Origin: Clostridiales bacterium
GTDB lineage: Bacteria; Bacillota; Clostridia; Oscillospirales; Ruminococcaceae
Assembly: GCA_012800685.1 (NCBI GenBank)
Contig: JAAZIT010000428.1
Coordinates: forward strand, 1 to 8,097
Reading direction: 5' to 3'
Length of the DNA stretch: 8,097 nt
A program made the translations under genes and the position numbers. Below, piece by piece: positions 1 to 6,091 of this stretch (the stretch's first letter is position 1; every line of letters starts with the position of its first letter). Under the pieces are notes generated by a model, which searched no databases, had not been told where the DNA came from, and saw only the letters and a program-made list of their open reading frames with translations.

Positions 1-14
1 CAGGGCGTTTTTCA

Positions 15-43
15 TTGACATTATTGTGCAAAAGAGTTATAAT
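15..43 (+). promoter_or_regulatory. Consensus sigma-A promoter of the gtrA-like operon
   Basis: A perfect -35 TTGACA (15-20) and a perfect -10 TATAAT (38-43) are separated by exactly 17 bases. Transcription should begin near position 50, giving a short leader of about 25 bases before the first gene. The -35 box directly follows a T-run (8-12) preceded by GGGCG, which looks like the end of an upstream gene's terminator cut off by the window edge. A fully consensus promoter suggests strong, largely constitutive expression; no clear operator is seen. Confidence 0.85.
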
Positions 44-74
44 AAATGTATTAATTTTATAAAGGAATAATGGA

Positions 75-530
75 ATGAATATTAAAAATCTATTTATTGG
101 AAATACAAACAATACTTTTGTTCAATTTTTCAGATATTGCTTTGTTGGCGGTTTGGCATTTATAGCTGATGCAGGAAGCTTGGGTTTGTTAGTTGAGGTT
201 GTAAAGCTTGATGAGATTATATCCGCTGTTATTGCATTTGCTATTGGGCTAACTGTTAACTATTATTTAAGCAAAGTTTGGATATTTAAAAAATCTAAGA
301 TAGAGAATAGATTTAGTGAATTTATGTTGTTTGCAATTATTGGAATTGTGGGATTGCTAATGAATATGGGTATAATTTGGTTGTTCCGTGATTTAGTTGG
401 ACCTAAACAGCCACTTGAATTTATACCAAAGGATAAATACTATATGATGGGGAAGCTTGTTTCGACAGTAATTGTATTTATGTGGAACTTTTTTGCGAGA
501 AAATTTTTAATATTTAATAAGAATGATTAA
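75..530 (+). CDS. GtrA-family polytopic membrane protein
   Basis: This 151-residue protein has the size and layout of the GtrA family: four predicted membrane segments (about 20-42, 48-70, 82-104 and 122-146), an N-terminal FFRYCFVGG motif (18-26), NYYLSKVWIF (62-71) after the second segment and WNFFARKFLIF (137-147) at the end. Known family members are thought to help translocate or handle polyprenyl-phosphate-linked sugars, as in O-antigen glucosylation and mycobacterial arabinan synthesis. AAGGA at 62-66 lies 8 bases before the chosen ATG. It is first in an operon; the next gene begins 23 bases after its stop. The usual partner GtrB, a family-2 glycosyltransferase, is absent here, so the lipid-sugar must be made elsewhere or by the downstream gene products. 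Family assignment is firm; substrate is unknown. Confidence 0.88.
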   Translation: MNIKNLFIGNTNNTFVQFFRYCFVGGLAFIADAGSLGLLVEVVKLDEIISAVIAFAIGLTVNYYLSKVWIFKKSKIENRFSEFMLFAIIGIVGLLMNMGIIWLFRDLVGPKQPLEFIPKDKYYMMGKLVSTVIVFMWNFFARKFLIFNKND

Positions 531-553
531 CTCATGTGTGAAAGGGAATAGGA

Positions 554-2131
554 ATGAAAAAAGTAGTTATAATTGGTGCTGGGCCAGCAGGACTTACTGC
601 TGGAGTTGAGCTGCTAAAAAATAGTAAGGATTTCGATGTCACAATACTTGAGGGCTCTAAGGCTATTGGGGGAATTTCCCAAACAGTAAAATATAATGGA
701 AACCGAATGGATATTGGTGGACATAGATTTTTTTCTAAGTCAGATGAGGTTATGAATTGGTGGAAAGAGCTTATGCCAATTCAAGGGGCACCTGCGTTAG
801 ATGATCTTAAGCTTGGACGTGAGAAGCCTTTGGAAGAGGGTGGTCCAGACCCTGAAACAAGTGATGTTGTAATGCTTGTGAGAGAAAGAGTTTCAAGAAT
901 CTATTATAATAAATGTTTTTTTGACTATCCAATTTCAATGAAGGCCGAAACAATTAAAAATATGGGTTTCATAACAACTATGAAAGCAGGATTTAGTTAT
1001 TTAAAGTCATGTATCGTAAAAAAACCTGAAACAAATCTTGAGAATTTTTACATAAATAGGTTTGGTAGGGTTTTATATGGTATGTTTTTTGAAGGATATA
1101 CTGAAAAGCTCTGGGGTAGACACCCACGAGAAATTTCTGCCGATTGGGGCGCACAGAGAGTTAAAGGACTTTCAATTCGTGCCATTTTAAAAGATATGTT
1201 TTCTAAGATATTTGGAAAGAAAAAGGATTCTAAAGATGTTGAAACTTCATTAATTGAAGAATTTTGGTACCCTAAATATGGTCCGGGACAGCTTTGGGAG
1301 CTTGCTGCTGATAAGGTTATAAATCATGGCGGTAAAATTCTAATGGAACATGAGGTTACAAGAGTGATTTCTAAAAATGGAGAGATAACCTCTGTTTATT
1401 GTAATACTCCAAATGGAGAGGTACAAATACACGGTGATGTATTTGTTTCAACCATGCCTGTTAAGGACCTTGTAGCTGATATGGAGGATAATAGCGTTAA
1501 GGAAGAGGTTAAAAATATCGCAGAGGGCTTGCCATATCGTGATTTTGTCACAGTTGGATTGCTTGTTAATAAACTTAATATTGTAAATAAGACTGATAAG
1601 AAAACGCTAGGGAACATTGTGCCGGATTGCTGGATATATGTTCAGGACAAGGGTGTTAAAATTGGAAGAATTCAAATTTTTAATAACTGGTCACCATATA
1701 TGGTTAAGAATCCTGAAAATACTGTTTGGATTGGTCTTGAATATTTTTGTGCTGAGGGCGACGAATTTTGGAACATGAGTGAAGAAGATTGCATAAAATT
1801 TGCTATTGGTGAACTGGTTTCAATGGGAATTGTTAATTCTGAAGATGTTTTAGATTCTCACCGTGAGCTAATTAAAAAGGCTTATCCTGCTTATTTTGAT
1901 ACATACTCACAATTTGATGATATGATTAAATTTTTAGATGGATATGAAAATTTGTTTTGTGTGGGAAGAAATGGACAGCATAGATATAATAATATGGACC
2001 ATTCAATGCTTACGGCTATCTATGCTGCTAGAAATATTATAGCTGGTAACACTGATAAAAATAATATTTGGAACGTTAATACTGAAAAAGAATATCATGA
2101 GCAAAAAGGTGAACAGGCGGTAAAGGTATGA
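554..2131 (+). CDS. FAD-dependent oxidoreductase (protoporphyrinogen oxidase / UDP-galactopyranose mutase-like fold)
   Basis: The 525-residue protein starts with a Rossmann dinucleotide-binding motif, GAGPAG (8-13), with the acidic E33 at the end of the second strand for the FAD ribose. DIGGHRFFSKS (53-63) follows, a signature of flavoenzymes related to UDP-galactopyranose mutase and HemY-like amine oxidases. A C-terminal FAD-closing segment, GRNGQHRYNNMDHS (471-484), is intact. Length is normal for this family, there is no signal peptide, and the enzyme should be cytoplasmic. AAAGGG (541-546) precedes the ATG. The stop overlaps the start of the next gene in ATGA, so translation is probably coupled. 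Neighbours that handle lipid-linked sugars make a sugar or lipid-sugar oxidation/isomerisation more likely than haem synthesis, but this is inference; the family's reactions are largely undetermined. Flavoprotein class is confident, reaction is not. Confidence 0.85.
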   Translation: MKKVVIIGAGPAGLTAGVELLKNSKDFDVTILEGSKAIGGISQTVKYNGNRMDIGGHRFFSKSDEVMNWWKELMPIQGAPALDDLKLGREKPLEEGGPDPETSDVVMLVRERVSRIYYNKCFFDYPISMKAETIKNMGFITTMKAGFSYLKSCIVKKPETNLENFYINRFGRVLYGMFFEGYTEKLWGRHPREISADWGAQRVKGLSIRAILKDMFSKIFGKKKDSKDVETSLIEEFWYPKYGPGQLWELAADKVINHGGKILMEHEVTRVISKNGEITSVYCNTPNGEVQIHGDVFVSTMPVKDLVADMEDNSVKEEVKNIAEGLPYRDFVTVGLLVNKLNIVNKTDKKTLGNIVPDCWIYVQDKGVKIGRIQIFNNWSPYMVKNPENTVWIGLEYFCAEGDEFWNMSEEDCIKFAIGELVSMGIVNSEDVLDSHRELIKKAYPAYFDTYSQFDDMIKFLDGYENLFCVGRNGQHRYNNMDHSMLTAIYAARNIIAGNTDKNNIWNVNTEKEYHEQKGEQAVKV

Positions 2132-3870
2132 CACTAACTAAAAATAAAATAATTGAATCTGTAATAGAAATGTTAGGTAAACATCCTTTTATATCTACTT
2201 TTATGGTGTGTTTAATTTTGACACCATTTTGTTATGGCTCGAATTTTAATATATCTGGGGAAGCAATTTTTATCTTAGCAATTATCTTTGCAACTGTTTC
2301 TCTTCTTTTTTGTTATAAAAAATATAAAGAAAATTATTTTAATAAATTAAGGTCTATTCTTTTAGCAATTTGCTTGTTAGGTCTTAATATAAGTTTTTTT
2401 ACCATTTTTGGAAGAAGTGAGTATAAGGGAGTTATTTTAGCATTAATGGTGGGCGCTGGTATTTTTGCTGTTGGAATGTATACTAAAAATGCTTCAGGGC
2501 TTTCCAATTCAGTTAAAGAAAAAATAAATTCCTTTTATATAATGTCCTTTGGCTTTTTTATGAAGTTTTTTTATGTTCTTTCAACGTCAGTTTACTCTCG
2601 CCAAAATGATGTTCATTCTTTTGGTGGTGAAGATGGTCACGCTGCATATATGGAATATCTTCTTTTTAATAAACATCTTCCGAATTTTGATGTGAGAGAG
2701 GTTTACCAATTTTATCATCCACCCCTACATCATACTATTTGTGCGGCTTGGATAGATTTTTTAGAGAATTGCTGTGGTGTTGACCATAATTGGGCAAGAG
2801 AATCTCTTCAAATGCTAACTCTTTTTTATTCAATGGCGTGTTTGATACTGGTGTATAAAATACTTAAGCATTTTAAGCTTTCTGGACCTGCTTTGTACGT
2901 TCCTTTAGCGATTTTTGCGGTTCACCCATCTTTCTTAATTTTAGCCGGAAGTATTAATAATGATATTCTTTCGATTGTATTTATTTTCGCTACTATTTTG
3001 TGTACTCTTAAATGGTATCAAAATCCAACTATGAAAAACATTCTTAAAATTGCATTAGCCATTGGACTTGGTATGATGACTAAGCTTTCTGTAGGTCTGA
3101 TAGCTCCGGCAACTGCTTTTGTTTTCTTGGTTGTGTTAATTAAAAATAGAAAGAATTTTGTTAAGCTAATAAAACAATTTTTGGCTTTTGGGGCGGTTTG
3201 CTGTCCTCTAGGATTGTGGTGGGGCATTAGGAATTTTATAAAGTTTAAAGTGCCTTTTAACTATATACCAAAACTTGAGCTGGATTCTTTTCAGTACATA
3301 GGAAATATTCCTTATTTTGAACGTCTTACTGATTTTTCTAGTAAGCAATTTTCAAGCGTTTTTGAGCAATGGATTTATTACGATACATATAGCGAATATA
3401 ACCCCACAATTGCTTTTTTGAAAAACTCTATTTTTGGTGAAAGCATAAACGAAACTTATTTTGAAAAAGGTGTTTTTATTCCACAACTGTTTTTTGTTAT
3501 AGCGACCTTTTTAGTCATAATGTCATTTGTCATTATGATAGTGTACTTGTTTAAAAAGAATCAAGGAATTAAGTGGGAGATAAAGGTATTCCTAATGATT
3601 GTCTATGGCACTTTTATGGGTAACTATTATATTTTCTGTAATACGTTCCCGTTTACTTGTACCCAAAATTTCAGATATATCGCCCCGAATCTATTAATTG
3701 GGATTTTGCCAATTGGATTAATTATTAAAGACGCTATGAGTAAAAACAACGAAAAGAAAAAAGCCCTTAATGTCGCATCAATAACTGTTACAGGCTTATC
3801 TGTCGCATTTTGTGCCCTTACTGTCTTCACTTATATATTTGTTTTTCTATCAATATATGAGACGATCTAA
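2128..3870 (+). CDS. GT-C fold (family 39-like) membrane glycosyltransferase
   Basis: This 580-residue protein has about a dozen or more hydrophobic segments and a GT-C organisation. The first large outer loop carries an acidic pair E168-D169 in GGEDGHAAY (166-174), the place where PMT/ArnT-type enzymes keep catalytic acidic residues. YHPPLHH (196-202), HPSFLILAGSINND (266-279) and NFRYIAP (514-520) are further family-39-like signatures. A non-membrane stretch at about 373-450 is probably extracytoplasmic. Such enzymes transfer a sugar from a polyprenyl-phosphate donor to an acceptor outside the membrane. Its ATG overlaps the stop of the flavoenzyme gene, with AGGCGG at 2115-2120 as ribosome site. 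It is last in the operon and a terminator follows 13 bases later. Acceptor and sugar are unknown. Confidence is good for the GT-C class and moderate for family 39 in particular. Confidence 0.8.
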   Translation: MTLTKNKIIESVIEMLGKHPFISTFMVCLILTPFCYGSNFNISGEAIFILAIIFATVSLLFCYKKYKENYFNKLRSILLAICLLGLNISFFTIFGRSEYKGVILALMVGAGIFAVGMYTKNASGLSNSVKEKINSFYIMSFGFFMKFFYVLSTSVYSRQNDVHSFGGEDGHAAYMEYLLFNKHLPNFDVREVYQFYHPPLHHTICAAWIDFLENCCGVDHNWARESLQMLTLFYSMACLILVYKILKHFKLSGPALYVPLAIFAVHPSFLILAGSINNDILSIVFIFATILCTLKWYQNPTMKNILKIALAIGLGMMTKLSVGLIAPATAFVFLVVLIKNRKNFVKLIKQFLAFGAVCCPLGLWWGIRNFIKFKVPFNYIPKLELDSFQYIGNIPYFERLTDFSSKQFSSVFEQWIYYDTYSEYNPTIAFLKNSIFGESINETYFEKGVFIPQLFFVIATFLVIMSFVIMIVYLFKKNQGIKWEIKVFLMIVYGTFMGNYYIFCNTFPFTCTQNFRYIAPNLLIGILPIGLIIKDAMSKNNEKKKALNVASITVTGLSVAFCALTVFTYIFVFLSIYETI

Positions 3871-3883
3871 GTGCAAAAATATG

Positions 3884-3920
3884 AATACCCATGCTTTTTA
3901 TTAAAGCGTGGGTATTTTTT
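3884..3920 (+). terminator. Intrinsic terminator of the gtrA-like operon
   Basis: A 14-base-pair stem (3884-3897 with 3903-3916, including one G-U pair) closes a 5-base loop and runs into six T residues (3915-3920). It sits 13 bases after the stop of the glycosyltransferase gene. Its T-run immediately precedes the -35 box of the next promoter. Confidence 0.92.
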
Positions 3921-3922
3921 CA

Positions 3923-3951
3923 TTGACGTTAAAGATTAAATGTGATATAAT
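3923..3951 (+). promoter_or_regulatory. Upstream promoter (P1) of the CPBP-like/tadA operon
   Basis: TTGACG (3923-3928), a 17-base spacer and TATAAT (3946-3951) match sigma-A consensus at all but one position, and TG at 3943-3944 adds an extended -10. The start would be near 3958, leaving a leader of about 170 bases before the CPBP-like gene. The -10 is embedded in a 23-base dyad described separately. Confidence 0.75.
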
Positions 3952-3968
3952 TGATTAAATTAATTATA
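3946..3968. promoter_or_regulatory. Operator-like palindrome over the P1 -10 and start site
   Basis: Two 11-base arms (3946-3956 and 3958-3968) match as an inverted repeat at 10 of 11 positions around a central A at 3957. The dyad covers the -10 box and predicted start of P1, a typical repressor position. It is composed only of A/T apart from one G, so chance symmetry in AT-rich DNA is a real alternative. Confidence 0.3.
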
Positions 3969-4097
3969 AAATTATAGTTTAGCACTGGCACATTTACTAT
4001 TAAACACATATTTATACTTTTATTTACAATATTTGTACCAATTTATGGAATATTCAATTAAACTTTTTATAAAAGCTATTTTTGCGTTTTTAGAATG
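3969..4097. other. AT-rich leader/spacer without a recognisable gene
   Basis: This stretch between the two promoters is strongly AT-rich. I see no ORF with a ribosome site, no terminator and no recognisable riboswitch or T-box element. If P1 is used, it is transcribed as untranslated leader. Confidence 0.5.
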
Positions 4098-4106
4098 TGT
4101 TATAAT
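4098..4106 (+). promoter_or_regulatory. Extended -10 promoter (P2) just upstream of the CPBP-like gene
   Basis: TG (4098-4099), one base and TATAAT (4101-4106) form a perfect extended -10 element. No good -35 hexamer is present 17 bases upstream (the region is T-rich, 4078-4091), which fits promoters that depend on the extended -10. The start would be near 4113, leaving a leader of under 20 bases to the ATG at 4131, so the ribosome site would lie almost at the transcript's 5' end. Confidence 0.55.
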
Positions 4107-4130
4107 GATTGTACAAAAGGTGGTGACGAT

Positions 4131-5315
4131 ATGGATGATAAAAATAAGGTAGTTTCTGATAAGTGCGATGATTATATTCTTGATATAGTAAAATCATCTT
4201 CATATCAGAACCAAACCGATGAATACTGTACTAAATTTAGAAGATGGCGTACTAGAAAAAATAATAAATATGGCTATGATTATGTAAGGGATACTCGTGA
4301 GAGAACCTACGTTGATGGACAAGGTTATGTGCATTATAGTCCTCATAACGCTGAAAGCATTGCATTATCGAACTGCTTTAAGCTTTTTGGATTAATTTTT
4401 ATAGTTAAACATATTATTAATGTAATCCAGTCGCTTGTGGTGCAAAGGATGTCTGGAAGCTTGTTTTTATCTCCAGATTATTATAGTAACAATTTTACAA
4501 TTGACACAGCCCCTTTAGAGCTTGTATGTGTAATTTCTGCATTTAGTATTTTACAGCTTATAATTCCTATTATTATGTTTTTTGCAATAAGTAAAATGCC
4601 ATTTAGGGTTGCTGTACCGAATTCCAGAGAGAATAATATAGAAGTATCCCTTTCTGGAATTTCAATAATGCTAATGATGTTGGTTCTGGGACGAGTGGGA
4701 AATTTAATGCTAGGGAATATTTTTGCTCACGTAAATATTGCTGTCCCGAATTTTAATATGCTTCAATCTGAAAGTGTGCTCGGAAATATTATTTATTCAT
4801 TGTCGGAGTGCTTAATCGTGCCTATTTTAATGGAAGTCTTGTATCGAGGGGTAGTCCTGCAAACGTTCAGACAGCATGGTGACTTTTTTGCATTAACCAT
4901 GTCTTGTGTTTTTAATTGCATTGCTTATAGTGATTTGGCTAAGTCGGGATATGTTCTCTTAATGGCTGTTGTTGTCGGCTTGTTCACATTAAGGTCTGGT
5001 TCAATTTGTACAGCTATTTTTATGAGAATTTCGTCAAGAATAACCACACTAGTTATTTCAATTGGATTAAAGTATGTTGATAATGAATATGTAAAAACAC
5101 TTGAACTAATTATTTTCTTTATAATAATTGCTTTTTCGTTAATAACATACGGAAGAATGATAAAAAATAAAAATTGTGATTTTAATATTGAAGATAGTAA
5201 AACCCATTTAACAATAAAACAGAGAATTATTATTTTCCTTTCTTCTAGGGAAATAACAATTCTAGTTGTAATTTCACTAATAACAATGATTTTTAATATA
5301 AGGTTGATAGAATGA
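4131..5315 (+). CDS. CPBP-family (CAAX protease-like) membrane protein, apparently catalytically inactive
   Basis: I place the start at ATG 4131, 8 bases after AGGTGG (4117-4122); the in-frame ATG at 4095 overlaps the P2 region and has no ribosome site. The 394-residue protein has a charged, Tyr/Arg-rich N-terminal tail of about 80 residues, then around eight hydrophobic segments. The region 230-303 aligns by motif with the CPBP/ABI family: MEVLYRGVVL, FRQHGDFFAL, then a segment ending TLRSGSICTAI. The family's catalytic residues are missing. The first Glu of EExxxR is M234 (E235 and R239 remain), the His of FxxxH is A265, and HxxxN is R299...R303. Active members are intramembrane proteases, including Rce1-type enzymes. 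This one is better read as a pseudoenzyme or membrane scaffold. It is translationally coupled to tadA. Family confidence is good because the spacing and flanking residues fit; function is unknown. Confidence 0.78.
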   Translation: MDDKNKVVSDKCDDYILDIVKSSSYQNQTDEYCTKFRRWRTRKNNKYGYDYVRDTRERTYVDGQGYVHYSPHNAESIALSNCFKLFGLIFIVKHIINVIQSLVVQRMSGSLFLSPDYYSNNFTIDTAPLELVCVISAFSILQLIIPIIMFFAISKMPFRVAVPNSRENNIEVSLSGISIMLMMLVLGRVGNLMLGNIFAHVNIAVPNFNMLQSESVLGNIIYSLSECLIVPILMEVLYRGVVLQTFRQHGDFFALTMSCVFNCIAYSDLAKSGYVLLMAVVVGLFTLRSGSICTAIFMRISSRITTLVISIGLKYVDNEYVKTLELIIFFIIIAFSLITYGRMIKNKNCDFNIEDSKTHLTIKQRIIIFLSSREITILVVISLITMIFNIRLIE

Positions 5316-5800
5316 TAGAAAAATATATGAAATGTGCTCTGGCGCTAGCAAAAAAAGCTTGGGAGATTGGAGAAATTCCTGTCGGCGCTGTTGTTGTAAA
5401 GCGTGACACAGGCGAAATTGTGGGGGAGGGGTTTAACCTACGTGAGACAGATAAATCTCCCTTAGCTCATGCTGAAATAATTGCAATTAATAAGGCTTCT
5501 AAGAAGCTTGGTGGTTGGCGACTTGTTGGTTGTGACTTGTATGTAACTCTTGAGCCGTGTCCTATGTGTGCTGGAGCAATTATCAACTCGAGAATAGAGA
5601 ATGTATATTATGGTGCTGATGACCCTAAGAACGGCTCCTGTGGCTCTGTAATCAATTTGTTTGAGCTTCCTTATAACCATAAGCCTAATATGGTCTCAGG
5701 TGTCTTAAAAGAGGAATGCTCGTTAATTCTAACTGAATTTTTCACTGAGCTAAGAAAAAAGCCAAAAGAAAAATGGAACAATAAAAAGCCGTCTGCTTAA
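5312..5800 (+). CDS. tadA: tRNA-specific adenosine deaminase TadA
   Basis: This zinc-dependent deaminase converts A34 to inosine in the anticodon of tRNA-Arg(ACG), letting one tRNA read CGU, CGC and CGA. The 162-residue protein has the full active site: HAE at 53-55 (zinc His and proton-shuttle Glu) and PCPMC at 82-86 with zinc ligands C83 and C86. EIPVGAVVV (21-29) and FNLRE (41-45) fit the substrate-side residues of bacterial TadA. Length is normal, with a short Lys-rich tail. Its ATG overlaps the preceding stop in ATGA, with AAGG at 5300-5303 as ribosome site, so expression follows the CPBP-like gene. In many Firmicutes the SRP RNA and dnaX lie next to tadA; neither is seen here. A general cytidine/guanine deaminase is much less likely given these motifs. 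Confidence 0.95.
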   Translation: MIEKYMKCALALAKKAWEIGEIPVGAVVVKRDTGEIVGEGFNLRETDKSPLAHAEIIAINKASKKLGGWRLVGCDLYVTLEPCPMCAGAIINSRIENVYYGADDPKNGSCGSVINLFELPYNHKPNMVSGVLKEECSLILTEFFTELRKKPKEKWNNKKPSA

Positions 5801-5834
5801 TTTAAACAAATCCATTAGAAACAGATAATAAAAA

Positions 5835-5870
5835 AAGAGCCTCCTGTGGTAAAAACCATAGGAGGCTTTT
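5835..5870. terminator. Bidirectional hairpin terminator after tadA
   Basis: A 13-base-pair stem (5838-5850 with 5855-5867, one G-U pair) encloses a 4-base AAAA loop. On the + strand it runs into TTTT (5867-5870), a short tail; on the - strand the A-run at 5830-5836 gives a better seven-U tail. It therefore ends the tadA operon and backs up the terminator of the convergent surface-protein gene. The 3' arm contains AGGAGG (5860-5865), which is a perfect ribosome site for an ATG at 5874. Confidence 0.85.
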
Positions 5871-5873
5871 GCT

Positions 5874-6026
5874 ATGTCAGAGGTTATTGAAATATATTTG
5901 AAAATAGAGAGCATAACCCTTTGCAATATCATAACAGTTAAATTGTCGCCTGTTAGTTTGCGACCTGTTATCTACTCAAATCTCCTACTCCACCCTCAAA
6001 AGGGCAGAAAAACACCCTTGACCTAG
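5874..6026 (+). other. Unexplained 50-codon ORF behind a hairpin-embedded AGGAGG
   Basis: An ATG at 5874 lies 8 bases after AGGAGG (5860-5865) and opens an uninterrupted 50-codon frame ending in TAG at 6024-6026. The predicted peptide begins MSEVIEIYLKIESITL and ends HPQKGRKTPLT; I do not recognise it, and it has no signal peptide or clear membrane segment. The AGGAGG is the 3' arm of the tadA terminator, paired with CCTCCT, so it would be hidden in transcripts arriving from tadA. I see no convincing separate promoter. The frame also runs into the terminator of the opposing gene. It may be a real small gene, the trace of a decayed one, or chance; the strong ribosome site is the only positive evidence. 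Confidence 0.25.
5931..5971. repeat. Two-step inverted repeat in the convergent intergenic region
   Basis: Outer arms ATAACAG (5931-5937) and CTGTTAT (5965-5971) are perfect complements, and inner arms GTCGC (5945-5949) and GCGAC (5960-5964) pair within them, leaving a 7-base bulge on the left and a 10-base loop. The sequence CCTGTTA also occurs twice as a direct repeat (5949-5955 and 5964-5970). There is no T-run, so it is not an intrinsic terminator. It could be a protein-binding or recombination site, a structured RNA element, or part of a dispersed repeat. Confidence 0.45.
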
Positions 6027-6044
6027 AATGAATCAAGGGTGTTT
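6008..6044 (-). terminator. Intrinsic terminator of the surface-protein gene
   Basis: A perfect 12-base-pair stem (6010-6021 with 6033-6044) has an 11-base loop. Read on the - strand it ends in five U residues (complement of 6008-6012). It lies about 48 bases beyond the stop codon of the surface-protein gene. On the + strand no T-run follows, so it works chiefly for the - strand gene. Confidence 0.88.
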
Positions 6045-6091
6045 AACTGTAAAAATTATCTCAAAAATTTTTTGTTAAAAATAACTGTTAG

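Noticed and set aside
1..12. Partial terminator of an upstream gene
   Set aside because: GGGCG followed by five T residues fits the 3' end of a stem-loop, but the other arm lies outside the window, so it is not listed as a feature.
1396..1617. Antisense ORF of 73 codons inside the flavoenzyme gene
   Set aside because: It has no ribosome site and lies wholly opposite a well-supported coding region; the same applies to antisense frames at 3018-3227, 3627-3830 and 5462-5680.
5750..5932. Minus-strand ORF across the tadA 3' end and the hairpin
   Set aside because: It crosses a strong bidirectional terminator and opposes the end of tadA, with no convincing ribosome site or family resemblance.
5801..6009. 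SRP RNA (ffs) expected near tadA in some Firmicutes
   Set aside because: I looked for the conserved apical GGAA-type loop and long rod structure downstream of tadA and did not see them; the hairpin there is a short terminator.
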